In this document: one piece after another, positions 43,441-52,382 of the stretch
How the letters are laid out: every line of letters starts with the position of its first letter
Numbering within the stretch: the first letter of the stretch is position 1
Made by a program: the position numbers and the translations under genes
The notes under the pieces: generated by a model
What the model was told of the DNA's origin: nothing
Database searches by the model: none
Seen by the model: the letters and a program-made list of their open reading frames with translations, nothing else
Assembly (NCBI RefSeq): GCF_034259205.1
Contig: NZ_CP139487.1
Coordinates: forward strand, 1,178,001-1,242,000
Length of the DNA stretch: 64,000 nt
Direction: 5' to 3'
Source of the DNA: Peredibacter starrii
GTDB lineage: Bacteria > Bdellovibrionota > Bacteriovoracia > Bacteriovoracales > Bacteriovoracaceae

Positions 43441-46134
43441 ATGGCAAAAAAAGTTTACGAACTTGCCAATGAAATTGGAGTGGGTGCACTTGATCTCGTT
43501 GAGAAGCTCAAATCAATGGGCTTTAATGTGAGAAACCACATGGCAAGTCTGACAGACGAAGAAGCTGCGAAGGCATTGGCCGCGTACGCGACTCCTGAGA
43601 AGAAAGCTTCTCCTGTGAAGAAAGCTGTCGTGAGAAAAGTGATTAAGAAAGAAGCTCCTCCTGTTGAAGAGGCCCCTGCCGCTCCGGTTGCAAAAGAAGA
43701 AGTGACTGAAACTCCAGTGACGGCCAAAGTTGCTGCTCCTGAAGTTGCTGCCGCTCCGACTACTCCTGCAGCTTCTGCTGAAGTTGAAGACGCTTCGAAG
43801 CCCAAGGTTGTTACGGTAAAACGTAAGACGAAAGCTCAAAAAGAAGATGAAATTCAACGTGCGGTTGAAGCGAAAGAAGAGGCCGCTGCCGAAAAGGCCG
43901 CTCAGCAAGCTGCTCGCGAAAATCCAGTTGAGCCAACTGCTGCAAGCTACAACACTTCTGCTAAAGTACGTGATCCGAAAAAAGATTACTACGAAGAGAA
44001 AAGACATACTTTCACTCCGATCTTCGTTCCTGAAGAGAAGAAGAAAGACGAGCCTTCTCAGGAGAAAAAACCTACAGAAAACCGTCTTCCTCCTCGTCGT
44101 CCAATGGACGAATCTGCTCCTGTGGAGACTGAAGAGGAAAAAGATAAGAAGCGCATGGGTGACCTTGCCGCTGCTATCGGTAAGAAAGGCGTAGGAGCTG
44201 GTAAGAAAGACCTTACAGTTATCCGTGCTGATGAAGAATTAAAGTACGCTTCTGCCCTTGTTGGTAAAGCGATCTATACTCCACCAAAGAAGAAAAAAAT
44301 CTACTCTGGTCCAACTCAGAAGACACTTATCACTGAAGTAAAAGAATCGAAGCGTGTAATTCAAGTCCACGGTGTTGTAACTGCAGAAAATCTTGCAGAG
44401 AAACTAAGTGTACGTTTTGAATCATTCGCTAACCGCGTTCTTGAGATGAACCTACTTGTTAGACCTGATGATTACATTGGTGTGAAACTAGCTGGTGAAA
44501 TCGCCGCTCTTTACAACTACCGTGTTGAAGACGTTGCATTCAATGAAGAAGCTGTTCTTAATAAGAAGGCTGGCGAAGATAAATCTGCATACCCGGTTCG
44601 TAACCCGATCATCACGATCATGGGTCACGTAGACCACGGTAAAACTTCACTTCTAGACTATATCCGTAAGGAGAAAGTTGCTGCAGGTGAGGCCGGCGGT
44701 ATTACTCAGCACATTGGTGCTTACTCAGTAAAAGTAAAAGATGCAATGCTTACGTTCCTGGATACTCCTGGTCACGCCGCTTTCGCAGCGATGAGACAGC
44801 GTGGTGCTAACGTAACAGATATCGTAGTTCTAGTAGTTGCTGCAGACGACGGTGTAATGCCTCAGACTGTTGAATCAATCCGTTTCATTAAGAACGCGGA
44901 AGTTCCAGTTATCGTAGCAGTTAACAAAATTGATAAACCTGCTGCTAACCCAGATAAGGTAAAACAAGGTCTAACAGAGCACGGTCTCCTTCCTGAAGAA
45001 TGGGGTGGTGAGACTCAATACGTGAACGTATCTGCTCTTACAGGTCAAGGTATCGATGATCTACTTGAGGCGATCCAGCTTCAGGCAGAAATCATGGAAC
45101 TTCGTGAGAACCCTAAAGGTGCTGCTGAAGGTATCGTGATCGAATCTAAGATTGAAGTGGGCCGTGGTCCAGTAACAACAATCCTGGTTCAGAAAGGTAC
45201 ATTGAATAAAGGTGATTCAATTGTGGTTGGTGAGACTTCTGGTCGCGCTCGTTCACTAATGGATTACACAGGTAAAATGCTAAATTCTGCGGGTCCTTCG
45301 ACTCCGGTTCAGGTTCTTGGTCTTGAGAACGTTCCAACTCCAGGAGACATCCTGAACGTTGTGAAAAATGAACGTGAAGCCCAAAAGATCGTTGATAACC
45401 GTATTGCAGAAAGAAAAGCACTTGCTAATACTTCAGTTGAGGCCAAGAAAGTTTCTCTTGAAGACTTCTTCGCTACTGCTCAGAACAACTCTGAGGCCGA
45501 GAAGAAAGTTCTTAAACTTATCATCCGTTCAGATGTTCAAGGTTCTTACGAAGCGATCAAAACTTCGGTTGAGAGACTTGGAAATAGTGAAGTATCAGTT
45601 GAAGTTATCAGCGGTGGCGTAGGTGCCATCACAGATAATGACGTAAACCTTGCTGCTAACTCTCAAGGTTTCATCCTTGGATTCAACATGCGTCCAGTAA
45701 CAACTGCACGTCGTATTGCTGAAGAGAAGGGCGTTGATATTAAGACTTACTCAATCATTTACGAACTTATCAATGACGTGACACTTGCCCTTGAAGGTAT
45801 GTTAACTCCTGAAAGAGTTGAGAAGTACATTGGCCGTGCTCAAGTTAAAGAAACGTTCTCGATTCCTAAAGTTGGTACAATTGCTGGTACAGCGGTTGTT
45901 GACGGTAAGATCGAGCGTGGTTGTAACATCCGTCTTCTTCGTGATGGTAAGATCATTTACGATGGTAAGCTTACAACTCTTAAACGCTTCAAAGATGAAG
46001 TTAAAGAAGTTAAGAACGGTTACGAGTGTGGTATGTCTCTTGAGAACTTCAACGATATTAAAGTGGAAGATCTTATCGAGGCCTATGTTATGGAAGAGAA
46101 AAAGAGAACTCTTACAAGCGATCTAACTCTCTAA
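43441..46134 (+). CDS. infB: Translation initiation factor IF-2
   Basis: GTPase that places initiator tRNA on the ribosome. The 897-residue protein has the IF2-N domain (MAKKVYELANEIGVGALDLV), a long Ala/Lys/Glu/Pro-rich linker (about residues 60-290), the G domain (G1 GHVDHGKTSLLDYI, G3 DTPGHAAF, G4 NKID), and two C-terminal beta-barrel domains. It is third in the rimP operon. The linker composition is normal for IF-2 though long. Confidence 0.97.
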   Translation: MAKKVYELANEIGVGALDLVEKLKSMGFNVRNHMASLTDEEAAKALAAYATPEKKASPVKKAVVRKVIKKEAPPVEEAPAAPVAKEEVTETPVTAKVAAPEVAAAPTTPAASAEVEDASKPKVVTVKRKTKAQKEDEIQRAVEAKEEAAAEKAAQQAARENPVEPTAASYNTSAKVRDPKKDYYEEKRHTFTPIFVPEEKKKDEPSQEKKPTENRLPPRRPMDESAPVETEEEKDKKRMGDLAAAIGKKGVGAGKKDLTVIRADEELKYASALVGKAIYTPPKKKKIYSGPTQKTLITEVKESKRVIQVHGVVTAENLAEKLSVRFESFANRVLEMNLLVRPDDYIGVKLAGEIAALYNYRVEDVAFNEEAVLNKKAGEDKSAYPVRNPIITIMGHVDHGKTSLLDYIRKEKVAAGEAGGITQHIGAYSVKVKDAMLTFLDTPGHAAFAAMRQRGANVTDIVVLVVAADDGVMPQTVESIRFIKNAEVPVIVAVNKIDKPAANPDKVKQGLTEHGLLPEEWGGETQYVNVSALTGQGIDDLLEAIQLQAEIMELRENPKGAAEGIVIESKIEVGRGPVTTILVQKGTLNKGDSIVVGETSGRARSLMDYTGKMLNSAGPSTPVQVLGLENVPTPGDILNVVKNEREAQKIVDNRIAERKALANTSVEAKKVSLEDFFATAQNNSEAEKKVLKLIIRSDVQGSYEAIKTSVERLGNSEVSVEVISGGVGAITDNDVNLAANSQGFILGFNMRPVTTARRIAEEKGVDIKTYSIIYELINDVTLALEGMLTPERVEKYIGRAQVKETFSIPKVGTIAGTAVVDGKIERGCNIRLLRDGKIIYDGKLTTLKRFKDEVKEVKNGYECGMSLENFNDIKVEDLIEAYVMEEKKRTLTSDLTL

Positions 46135-46143
46135 GGATGACAA

Positions 46144-46515
46144 ATGGCCAAGGCCAGTACCGGACGTGGTAATAAATTTTCAAAACTAAAATACGAGGAA
46201 AGGATCCGCGATGAGATTAATCTCGCTCTCAGAAGAGAGTTCGCGGATCCTCGACTCATTAATGTTTCAATCACTCACGTAGAACTGACTCAAGACTATT
46301 CTCACGCGAAAGTTTATTGGGACACTTTCAATGCTCAAACTCGTGGAGACGCGAAAGAGGCGATTGAAAGTACAGCAGGTCGTATGCGTAAGCTTCTCTC
46401 TACCAAGATGGAAGTTCGTCACACTCCTGAAATTCACTACGTGTACAATTCTCAGTTCGAAGATTCGAACAAGATCGACAAGCTCCTGAAAGATTCAGCG
46501 GATGAAGCTGAATAA
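46144..46515 (+). CDS. rbfA: Ribosome-binding factor A
   Basis: Assists late 16S rRNA processing and cold adaptation. The 123-residue KH-like protein has the family pattern RIRDEINLALRREFADPRL followed by VSITHVELTQDYSHAKVYWD and RHTPEIHYVYN. AAGGAT lies before the ATG, 9 nt after infB. Its end overlaps truB by 14 nt. Confidence 0.94.
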   Translation: MAKASTGRGNKFSKLKYEERIRDEINLALRREFADPRLINVSITHVELTQDYSHAKVYWDTFNAQTRGDAKEAIESTAGRMRKLLSTKMEVRHTPEIHYVYNSQFEDSNKIDKLLKDSADEAE

Positions 46516-47497
46516 GAAACAGGCGCTGTTTCCCCCTTTAGTATTTAATGTGTTTAAACCTGCCCGGATCACGTCTTACGATGTGGTCAGGCACTTTAAA
46601 CGTCATCTTCCCCAGGGCTTTGGGAAGATCGGGCATTTTGGAACTCTAGATCCATTTGCTTCCGGTGTTCTCATGATTGGTATCTGTGGCGCTGCTCGTT
46701 TGAATGATTTCATTCACGATTTCCTTCCAAAAACTTATCTTGCCGTTGGAAAACTTGGGATTGAAACACCGACCGGTGATTACACTTCCGAAATCGTCCA
46801 GCGTGATGAATCTCTTTATTTAACTCGTGAGATCGCGAGTTTCAGTCGTGAGTTCATCGAAGAAAAACTTCGTGAGAAGTTTATCGGTGATTACTGGCAA
46901 GCTCCTCATAAATATTCGGCCTCAAAGTTCATGGGCCGCAATATGCACGAGTGGGCGAGAGAAGGAATTGAAGTCAAGAAAGAGCCAGTTTTACGTAAGG
47001 TCTATAAAATCGAAGTCGTAAAATACGCTTTCCCTTATCTCTCAATCAGAGTGGAAGTGAGCTCAGGTACATATGTTCGAACGCTTTTCACAGACATGTG
47101 CAATTACTTAGGAACTCTTGGTTCTCTCATTTCACTGGTGCGTGAAAGTGTAGGACCTGTTACTTACAAGACCGCACTTAAAATGAAAGACTGGCCTCAG
47201 GATAAAACTCTTCCCATCATTTCTCGCGGAATGAAAATTGAAGATGTGCTGCCTTTCACCAAGCTGAAGCTTGATGAAAAGCAGACACTGATTTTTAAAA
47301 ATGGTGGATTTCTAAGACCGGCAGATTTGAATGTTCTGCAGGATTCATCTCTTTCTCAGAATTATTTCTGGATGCTGGATGAGAGCGAAAAACTTCTTGG
47401 TCTGGGGGAAAAAACTTTTCCTACCGAATTAAAACCTAAGATAAATTTTCATTCAGAGGTTGAAGTTCCTTCTTCATCTGATCATGACCCTCAATAA
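46502..47497 (+). CDS. truB: tRNA pseudouridine(55) synthase
   Basis: Makes pseudouridine 55 in the tRNA T-arm. The catalytic Asp50 lies in GTLDPFASGVL, and KTYLAVGKLGIETPTGD and SSGTYVRTLFTDMC are further family motifs. At 331 residues it has a C-terminal extension beyond the synthase core. The start overlaps rbfA by 14 nt. Its 3' end overlaps the convergent plsC coding region by 62 nt. Confidence 0.94.
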   Translation: MKLNKKQALFPPLVFNVFKPARITSYDVVRHFKRHLPQGFGKIGHFGTLDPFASGVLMIGICGAARLNDFIHDFLPKTYLAVGKLGIETPTGDYTSEIVQRDESLYLTREIASFSREFIEEKLREKFIGDYWQAPHKYSASKFMGRNMHEWAREGIEVKKEPVLRKVYKIEVVKYAFPYLSIRVEVSSGTYVRTLFTDMCNYLGTLGSLISLVRESVGPVTYKTALKMKDWPQDKTLPIISRGMKIEDVLPFTKLKLDEKQTLIFKNGGFLRPADLNVLQDSSLSQNYFWMLDESEKLLGLGEKTFPTELKPKINFHSEVEVPSSSDHDPQ

Positions 47498-48206
47498 CTT
47501 TGCCCCAACACGCAACACAAAAGTCATCTACGTTTGAGAAGTTCTTTGGATCAATTTCTTTGTGAACAATAATTCCGATATTACGGTTCGGACGAATCAT
47601 TCCCCAACGGTTCAGGATGCCACGTGTTCCATAGATACTTGTTGGAATGACAGGAATTTTTTCATTGAAAGCGAAAATCATGAGCGTGCGTTTTACTTCT
47701 TCCATCGTTTTTGGAACCGCATTTTTTGAACGAGTGCCTTCCGGATAAACCTGAAGACCGATTTTCTCAACCAGGATTCTCTTCTTCGCCTGATCAAAAA
47801 CTTTTTTACGTGAAGACATTTTTCCACGGGCAACCGGCATAGAGCCGGAAGCGTAAGCGATCCAACCAAAGATAGGGATGTAGAGAACCTCTTTCTTCAT
47901 GATTGGTGGTACCTGGTACTTCGTCATGACCAGCGGGATGTCCATGTAACTCTGGTGATTCGCAATATAAAGACCTTGCGCTGGAACTCCGGCGAATTCC
48001 GGAGAGCGATGGTCTTCGGAATAGCGAACTTTTGCGTGACACGCATAGCGCAAAAGGAGTTTGCCGAAACGTTCCCACATCGGGCTCATGATTTTCAGTC
48101 TTCTTTCCAGACCAAAAGGCAGGGCCACTAAACAAGCAGGCACAAGAGTAGTAAAAAGTAGGACTGTGCCTACTACAACAGCTTTTATTTGAATAAGAAT
48201 ACGCAT
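47436..48206 (-). CDS. plsC: 1-acyl-sn-glycerol-3-phosphate acyltransferase
   Basis: Acylates lysophosphatidic acid to phosphatidic acid at the inner membrane. The 256-residue protein has an N-terminal hydrophobic segment (VVVGTVLLFTTLVPACLVAL) and acyltransferase motifs NHQSYMD (I), the G-x-I region, and VYPEGTRSK (III). Its last 62 nt overlap truB on the opposite strand, so the two messages are complementary there. It is divergent from the ferredoxin gene. Confidence 0.93.
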   Translation of the reverse strand: MRILIQIKAVVVGTVLLFTTLVPACLVALPFGLERRLKIMSPMWERFGKLLLRYACHAKVRYSEDHRSPEFAGVPAQGLYIANHQSYMDIPLVMTKYQVPPIMKKEVLYIPIFGWIAYASGSMPVARGKMSSRKKVFDQAKKRILVEKIGLQVYPEGTRSKNAVPKTMEEVKRTLMIFAFNEKIPVIPTSIYGTRGILNRWGMIRPNRNIGIIVHKEIDPKNFSNVDDFCVACWGKVIEGHDQMKKELQPLNENLS

Positions 48207-48265
48207 AGGGTGGCATTGTACAGAAAAATAGATGACTATATCAATAAAGAGTCCTGATCTTTTTG

Positions 48266-48294
48266 TTCTAATTTCCAGCTGTTTAGGCTATAAT
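48266..48294 (+). promoter_or_regulatory. Sigma-70-like promoter for the membrane ferredoxin gene
   Basis: Perfect TATAAT (48289-48294) with TTCTAA 17 nt upstream as a weak -35. The GTG start is at 48332 with AGGAG before it, giving a leader near 30 nt. Confidence 0.45.
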
Positions 48295-48331
48295 TTTGAA
48301 GATTAATAGGATCATTTTTTAGGAGTTACTT

Positions 48332-49207
48332 GTGTCATCTAGCTTAATCGCCATGGGCGTTGCTATTTTTCTGGTAATCAACCTTGTTGTTGGTTTGGCC
48401 GGTTTAAGTTTATTGTTCGGGACTTTCGAGACTTTGTTCGGAAAGCCTAAGCTAACACTTTTAAGATCTACAAAGAGCGGTAACTTCTTCGCTTTCGGAT
48501 TCAAGTGGAATTCAGCGAAAGAGCCAGCTGCACTAGACACTATTCGCATTCGCTTGTTCAACCCGTTCGGTAGCCCGACTCAGGTTGAAGTATCAAAGCC
48601 ATTCGATGCTAAGAAAACTTCTTTCGCTACTGAAGTAGATATGGGACCTGGTTTCATCGATCTACTAGGCGCTAAGAACTTTGACCTAGCTATGGTTCAG
48701 ATTGAAGTTGTTTCTTCAACTGACGGCGTGGTTTTCCAGTTCGATATGAAAGGCCCTAAGTTCAAGAAGCTTGTGACTGAAGCTCATCTAACTGTTGATC
48801 AGTTTGTTGCTGATCACAAACTAGATGTTGTGAAAAAATCTCAACCACCAATCGATGTACCTATCCGTTCATTCATTGCTGATACAGTTCCAGGAAAAGG
48901 TTCACAACTTGCAATCGCTACGAACCCAGCTTTTGCTGCTCAGTTCGGTGGTGCTGCTGCAGGTGGCGCGGCCGCTGCTGGCGGAGCTGCTGCTCCTGCT
49001 GCTGAGAACTTCAAAATCGCCAAGGTTTGGATTGAGCCAGGTTGTATCGTTTGTAACGCTTGCGAAGACATCTATAAGGAAGTGTTCGAGGTTCTTGCTG
49101 ATACATGTATCATCCGTCCAGGAGCTCCTCTTGATGACGGTCTAAGGATCCAGGAAGCTGCTGAAGCTTGTCCGGTTGAAGTCATCAAATTTACAAAAGC
49201 ATCATAA
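48332..49207 (+). CDS. Membrane-anchored ferredoxin-domain protein
   Basis: A 291-residue fusion. Residues about 1-32 form a membrane anchor (AIFLVINLVVGLAGLSLLFG). Residues 40-200 are a domain I do not recognise, with beta-rich stretches. A 25-residue Ala/Gly linker (about 208-232) leads to a C-terminal ferredoxin domain with PGCIVCNACED, a further Cys in ADTCIIRPG and AEACPVEVIKF, enough for one [4Fe-4S] or [3Fe-4S] cluster. GTG start with AGGAG. It is a single-gene unit with its own promoter and terminator. It may be an electron carrier at the membrane; whether it serves the IOR is unknown. Confidence 0.82.
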   Translation: MSSSLIAMGVAIFLVINLVVGLAGLSLLFGTFETLFGKPKLTLLRSTKSGNFFAFGFKWNSAKEPAALDTIRIRLFNPFGSPTQVEVSKPFDAKKTSFATEVDMGPGFIDLLGAKNFDLAMVQIEVVSSTDGVVFQFDMKGPKFKKLVTEAHLTVDQFVADHKLDVVKKSQPPIDVPIRSFIADTVPGKGSQLAIATNPAFAAQFGGAAAGGAAAAGGAAAPAAENFKIAKVWIEPGCIVCNACEDIYKEVFEVLADTCIIRPGAPLDDGLRIQEAAEACPVEVIKFTKAS

Positions 49208-49211
49208 AGAA

Positions 49212-49240
49212 AAGGCCCTCGCAAGAGGGCCTTTTTTTTT
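49212..49240. terminator. Intrinsic terminator
   Basis: AAGGCCCTC / GAGGGCCTT with GCAA loop (49212-49233), followed by seven more T, 5 nt after the ferredoxin stop and just before the end of the convergent caspase-like gene. Confidence 0.92.
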
Positions 49241-50695
49241 CTAGAGGATAAAATCTTTGCAAGGGTTAGGTCGGGTATCGGAAGAGGCCTTCTGCTTGTA
49301 GCGTTCCTGATAAAACGCTTTAGCGTGACCTGCGACTTCATAAGAGAGTCTGGTTGTTTCTTCTTCTAACTTGGGCCAATCTTTGAAAAAGTTTGCTCGT
49401 TTAGCATAGTCAGGATTCTCTCGGATAAGTTGCTGCTGTCTTCTTTCAACTTTGGTGATTCTCTCCAAGGTCATCTCTGCATCTTCTTTATCTTTGCCAG
49501 AAGTGGATTGAATCCTTTTTGCATAAAGTTTCTTAAGTGGTTCAGCATTGTAGCTCAGGATTTCATTCTGATTCAAAGTCATGCAACTACGAAGTTTAAT
49601 GACTCCGTCATCTTTTTCGGTGCAAAACTCTTCTTTCGGCGAAGTTTTCGGAGTGGCAAGCTTACTTAAGTCCGTTCTCATTTTTGTAAGAAGGGTATAG
49701 TAGCGGTCCACAGATTCACGAAATTTTTTACCATCTCTTGAGCTGTAATCAACTCCACGGGCCTTCTTAATGTCCTCGAATTGCGTGATAAGATTTGTGA
49801 GTTCCTGGTAATTCTTCGGTTCCTCGCAGGCCTCACCTTTAGACGCTTCATTTGTCACGTAAGGAGAAAACTTATCGTGATTGGAATCGTAGCGGTAGAG
49901 ATAAGGAGTGATGTTGTCATACATCTCTTCATTAAGATCCATGCCCACAGGGGATGAAATCATGGGAAAAGAGAGGTCACTGAATGTATTTCGAGCATTT
50001 AAAAAAACCTCTTCAAGTGATTTTCCTTTCTTCATGCTATCGATAAATGAGTTGGTGAATGGACCAGAACCTCCACCAGCATAGCCGTAGTGATTAGGGC
50101 CAGTCGCAGAAATGATACAGGTATTGGGTCTATTCAGAGCAAGGGTATTTCCCGAGTGACAAGACAGATCGATGATGGCGAGTTTCACGCCTCTTTTCTC
50201 TGCAAGCTTCACAAGATTCTCTAGCTTGTCCATTGAGACCATGCGACTACCTTCGGCCGTATCAAAGTTTTGAACGGCACCACCGGTAACAGAAACGTCA
50301 TGGGTCTTCTCATCATCACGCTTTTTCATTGAACCGTGAGTGGTCACGACCAGCATGAGTTGATCACCACTGGTGATCTGGCCGTTATTTAACTTTGTTT
50401 CGTAGTCTTTGATGATTCTTTCATACTCGGATTCAGTGAACCGAGAGTTGGTCGCTTTTCTTTTAAAACTGTCCGCAATGTATCCTTCAGTTTTAGAGTG
50501 ACCACCATTGAAGGAGACCTGTGTTTCCCAGGTCGAGTTCGAGTTGAAATCTCCAATAGATTTAACCTGATAATCGAAGATCGTTTCAGGACCTGCAGGC
50601 TCACCACCACCACCCATAAACGTCATGTAGTTTTTGGCGTGTAGAGGAGCACAGGTCATGAGGGAGAGGAGGAGGGTGGTTTTTACTTTGGACAT
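49241..50695 (-). CDS. Secreted caspase-like cysteine peptidase
   Basis: A 484-residue exported protein (signal MSKVKTTLLLSLMTCAPLHA). The N-terminal half has a caspase/C13-like dyad: His120 in MLVVTTHGSM and Cys179 in AIIDLSCHSGNT, with strands before each as in the CD clan. The C-terminal half is helical and charged (KVERRQQQLIRENPDYAKR), perhaps a binding or inhibitory region. It overlaps an upstream small secreted gene by 13 nt. Substrate specificity and activation are unknown; a role in prey or self protein processing is only inference. Confidence 0.8.
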   Translation of the reverse strand: MSKVKTTLLLSLMTCAPLHAKNYMTFMGGGGEPAGPETIFDYQVKSIGDFNSNSTWETQVSFNGGHSKTEGYIADSFKRKATNSRFTESEYERIIKDYETKLNNGQITSGDQLMLVVTTHGSMKKRDDEKTHDVSVTGGAVQNFDTAEGSRMVSMDKLENLVKLAEKRGVKLAIIDLSCHSGNTLALNRPNTCIISATGPNHYGYAGGGSGPFTNSFIDSMKKGKSLEEVFLNARNTFSDLSFPMISSPVGMDLNEEMYDNITPYLYRYDSNHDKFSPYVTNEASKGEACEEPKNYQELTNLITQFEDIKKARGVDYSSRDGKKFRESVDRYYTLLTKMRTDLSKLATPKTSPKEEFCTEKDDGVIKLRSCMTLNQNEILSYNAEPLKKLYAKRIQSTSGKDKEDAEMTLERITKVERRQQQLIRENPDYAKRANFFKDWPKLEEETTRLSYEVAGHAKAFYQERYKQKASSDTRPNPCKDFIL

Positions 50696-51036
50696 TCAAC
50701 CGCCTTCAGTTCTTTTATATAGCTATGATTTTGATGATTAAGTGGATCAGGAGTACTGCGTTCCAGGTTTTTGATCTCCAGGATGACAGACTTTGAAACG
50801 GGTTTGCCTTTGAAGACGTATTCACCTTTCGTTGTCGTATCGAGATACGAACCAAACTTCGCGGTGTCGGCAATTTTCATTCCGAATCTCATCTCGGACA
50901 TGCTCTTTTCGTTCACGACCAATTCCAGGTCTGAACCTTTGATACGTGCCACGCCCTTCACCTCATAAAGGTAACAACCTGTTGAAGCGATGGAGTTCGA
51001 AGCAATGAAAATACCTAGAAGGAATATGGTCTTCAT
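50683..51036 (-). CDS. Small secreted protein paired with caspase-like peptidase
   Basis: A 117-residue protein with signal MKTIFLLGIFIASNSIAS, then a small beta-rich domain with two Cys (GCYLYEVKG and VECPK) that could form a disulfide. It overlaps the caspase-like gene by 13 nt in the same operon, so an inhibitor or chaperone role is conceivable. No known family was recognised. Confidence 0.72.
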   Translation of the reverse strand: MKTIFLLGIFIASNSIASTGCYLYEVKGVARIKGSDLELVVNEKSMSEMRFGMKIADTAKFGSYLDTTTKGEYVFKGKPVSKSVILEIKNLERSTPDPLNHQNHSYIKELKAVECPK

Positions 51037-51098
51037 ATTCCTTCGGTATCGGTTAATTTAGAGGGGACTTTAAGGAGCCGGAGCGCTCCGGTCGAATA

Positions 51099-51788
51099 CT
51101 AGGACAATTTTTGCTTGATTAGATCAGTCTGGAAAAAGCCTTTTAGGCCTTCTTCATTTTCTTTCCAGATCTCTTTCAAGCTATCTCTGTGTTTTTTCAA
51201 TTCAGGACATTCAAATGTTAAAACTGGAGATTGATACTTCTCAACCGCGAACGTTCCTAATGAACCTGGAGTTGGATATCCAATATCAGAGGCCATTTCG
51301 TATTTATTAAAGCCATGCAAATATTCAGCAACGTCCTTACAGTCACCGTTATAGTTCAGGATCGGTTTCCATGTATGGAATGAAAGAATAAATCCTGGCT
51401 TGTACTTATCCATGAGCTTAACCAGAAATTGGTTTTCCGGTTCAGAAAGCGCTTTAGCTCCTGGATTGTAGCGAGCTTCTTTGAATACACCTGACCAATC
51501 TTTTGTTGGAAGATTGCGGTTAAGATCAACTGAGTGTGCATTTACACGAGTTTGATTTTTATAACCATCAACGTTCAGGATAGGAATTACGATCATCGGA
51601 AGATCTTTCAGTGAGTGTTCAAGTTTTAACCACTGAAAAAGTTCTTTCAGAACGTATACACCTTCCACTTCATCACCGTGCACTCCACCAATAAGATAGA
51701 GATACTTTGAAGCTTTGATGTCCGTTTTAAAAACAGGAATCGGATGGCCTTCTACTGATTCGCCACTATCAAGTTCAGAAAAAATCAT
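51099..51788 (-). CDS. mpaA: M14 zinc carboxypeptidase, MpaA-like
   Basis: A 229-residue cytoplasmic metallocarboxypeptidase. Zinc ligands are His37 and Glu40 (GGVHGDEVEG) and His138 (SFHTW). Substrate residues are in RVNAHSVDLNRN, and the catalytic Glu193 is in TFECPE. The DIGYPTPGSLGTFA stretch closely matches E. coli MpaA, which removes diaminopimelate from murein tripeptide. No signal peptide is present. A role in recycling own or prey peptidoglycan fits; the exact peptide is inferred. Confidence 0.85.
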   Translation of the reverse strand: MIFSELDSGESVEGHPIPVFKTDIKASKYLYLIGGVHGDEVEGVYVLKELFQWLKLEHSLKDLPMIVIPILNVDGYKNQTRVNAHSVDLNRNLPTKDWSGVFKEARYNPGAKALSEPENQFLVKLMDKYKPGFILSFHTWKPILNYNGDCKDVAEYLHGFNKYEMASDIGYPTPGSLGTFAVEKYQSPVLTFECPELKKHRDSLKEIWKENEEGLKGFFQTDLIKQKLS

Positions 51789-51790
51789 AT

Positions 51791-52282
51791 TTACTCTCTA
51801 TGAAGATACACAGCGGACTGACCCGGTGTCTCTTCAACCTCCACTTCAAAACTATTAAAGGCAAAACCAAATTTTTGCGTCACTTTTTTACGAATTTCAT
51901 CACAGATATAGACCGCGATTCTTTCTGCAGATGTATTTAAAATCGGCAGTAAAAGCACATCTGATTGTGGAATAGAGAAGTGGCTTTCGTCAGGTGTTTC
52001 AATGACGTAATTCTTTCTGTCCGTATAAATTTTCAGATGCTTGTTATCTTTTGGAATCAAAAGCTTGTGATCAAGGGAATCACAAACTTCACGAACGATC
52101 GGTTTAATGTCCAGGAAATCGAAAACCATGTCACCTTCAAGAGAAGGAGCTTCGCCACGAACTTGAACACGGTAATTGTGACCATGAAGAGGCTCACGGG
52201 TCCCGTTCTCAAAAATCATGAAGTGCGAAGATGCAAAATTAAAGTATTGCTTATAAACTTTAATCGAAAATGGAAGACTCAA
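51791..52282 (-). CDS. 6-pyruvoyltetrahydropterin synthase family protein, PTPS-III-like
   Basis: A T-fold pterin enzyme of about 163 residues. Zinc His residues are His20 (FASSHF), His33 and His35 (LHGHNYRV). QueD-type enzymes have a catalytic Cys four residues before HGH. Here that Cys is missing and Glu30 occurs in REPLHGH, as in the PTPS-III subgroup known from Plasmodium and some bacteria, which makes 6-hydroxymethyldihydropterin for folate and replaces FolB. LDHKLLIP and VEVEETPGQSA complete the active site. I prefer TTG 52282 (AAAGGA before it) to a GTG at 52312. Confidence 0.82.
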   Translation of the reverse strand: MSLPFSIKVYKQYFNFASSHFMIFENGTREPLHGHNYRVQVRGEAPSLEGDMVFDFLDIKPIVREVCDSLDHKLLIPKDNKHLKIYTDRKNYVIETPDESHFSIPQSDVLLLPILNTSAERIAVYICDEIRKKVTQKFGFAFNSFEVEVEETPGQSAVYLHRE

Positions 52283-52382
52283 AGAGGTCCTTTCCTGTTG
52301 AGGTAATCTCACAGAAGATACTACCGCGTTAAAAAGTTGGCAAAGGGAATACTGCCTTTGCTGCGTTTTGTTAAAGGCAAAA

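Noticed and set aside
43513-44007. 164-codon minus-strand frame inside infB
   Set aside because: It is the antisense of the low-complexity Ala/Lys/Glu linker of IF-2; its Ser/Phe/Arg-rich product is typical of such shadows.
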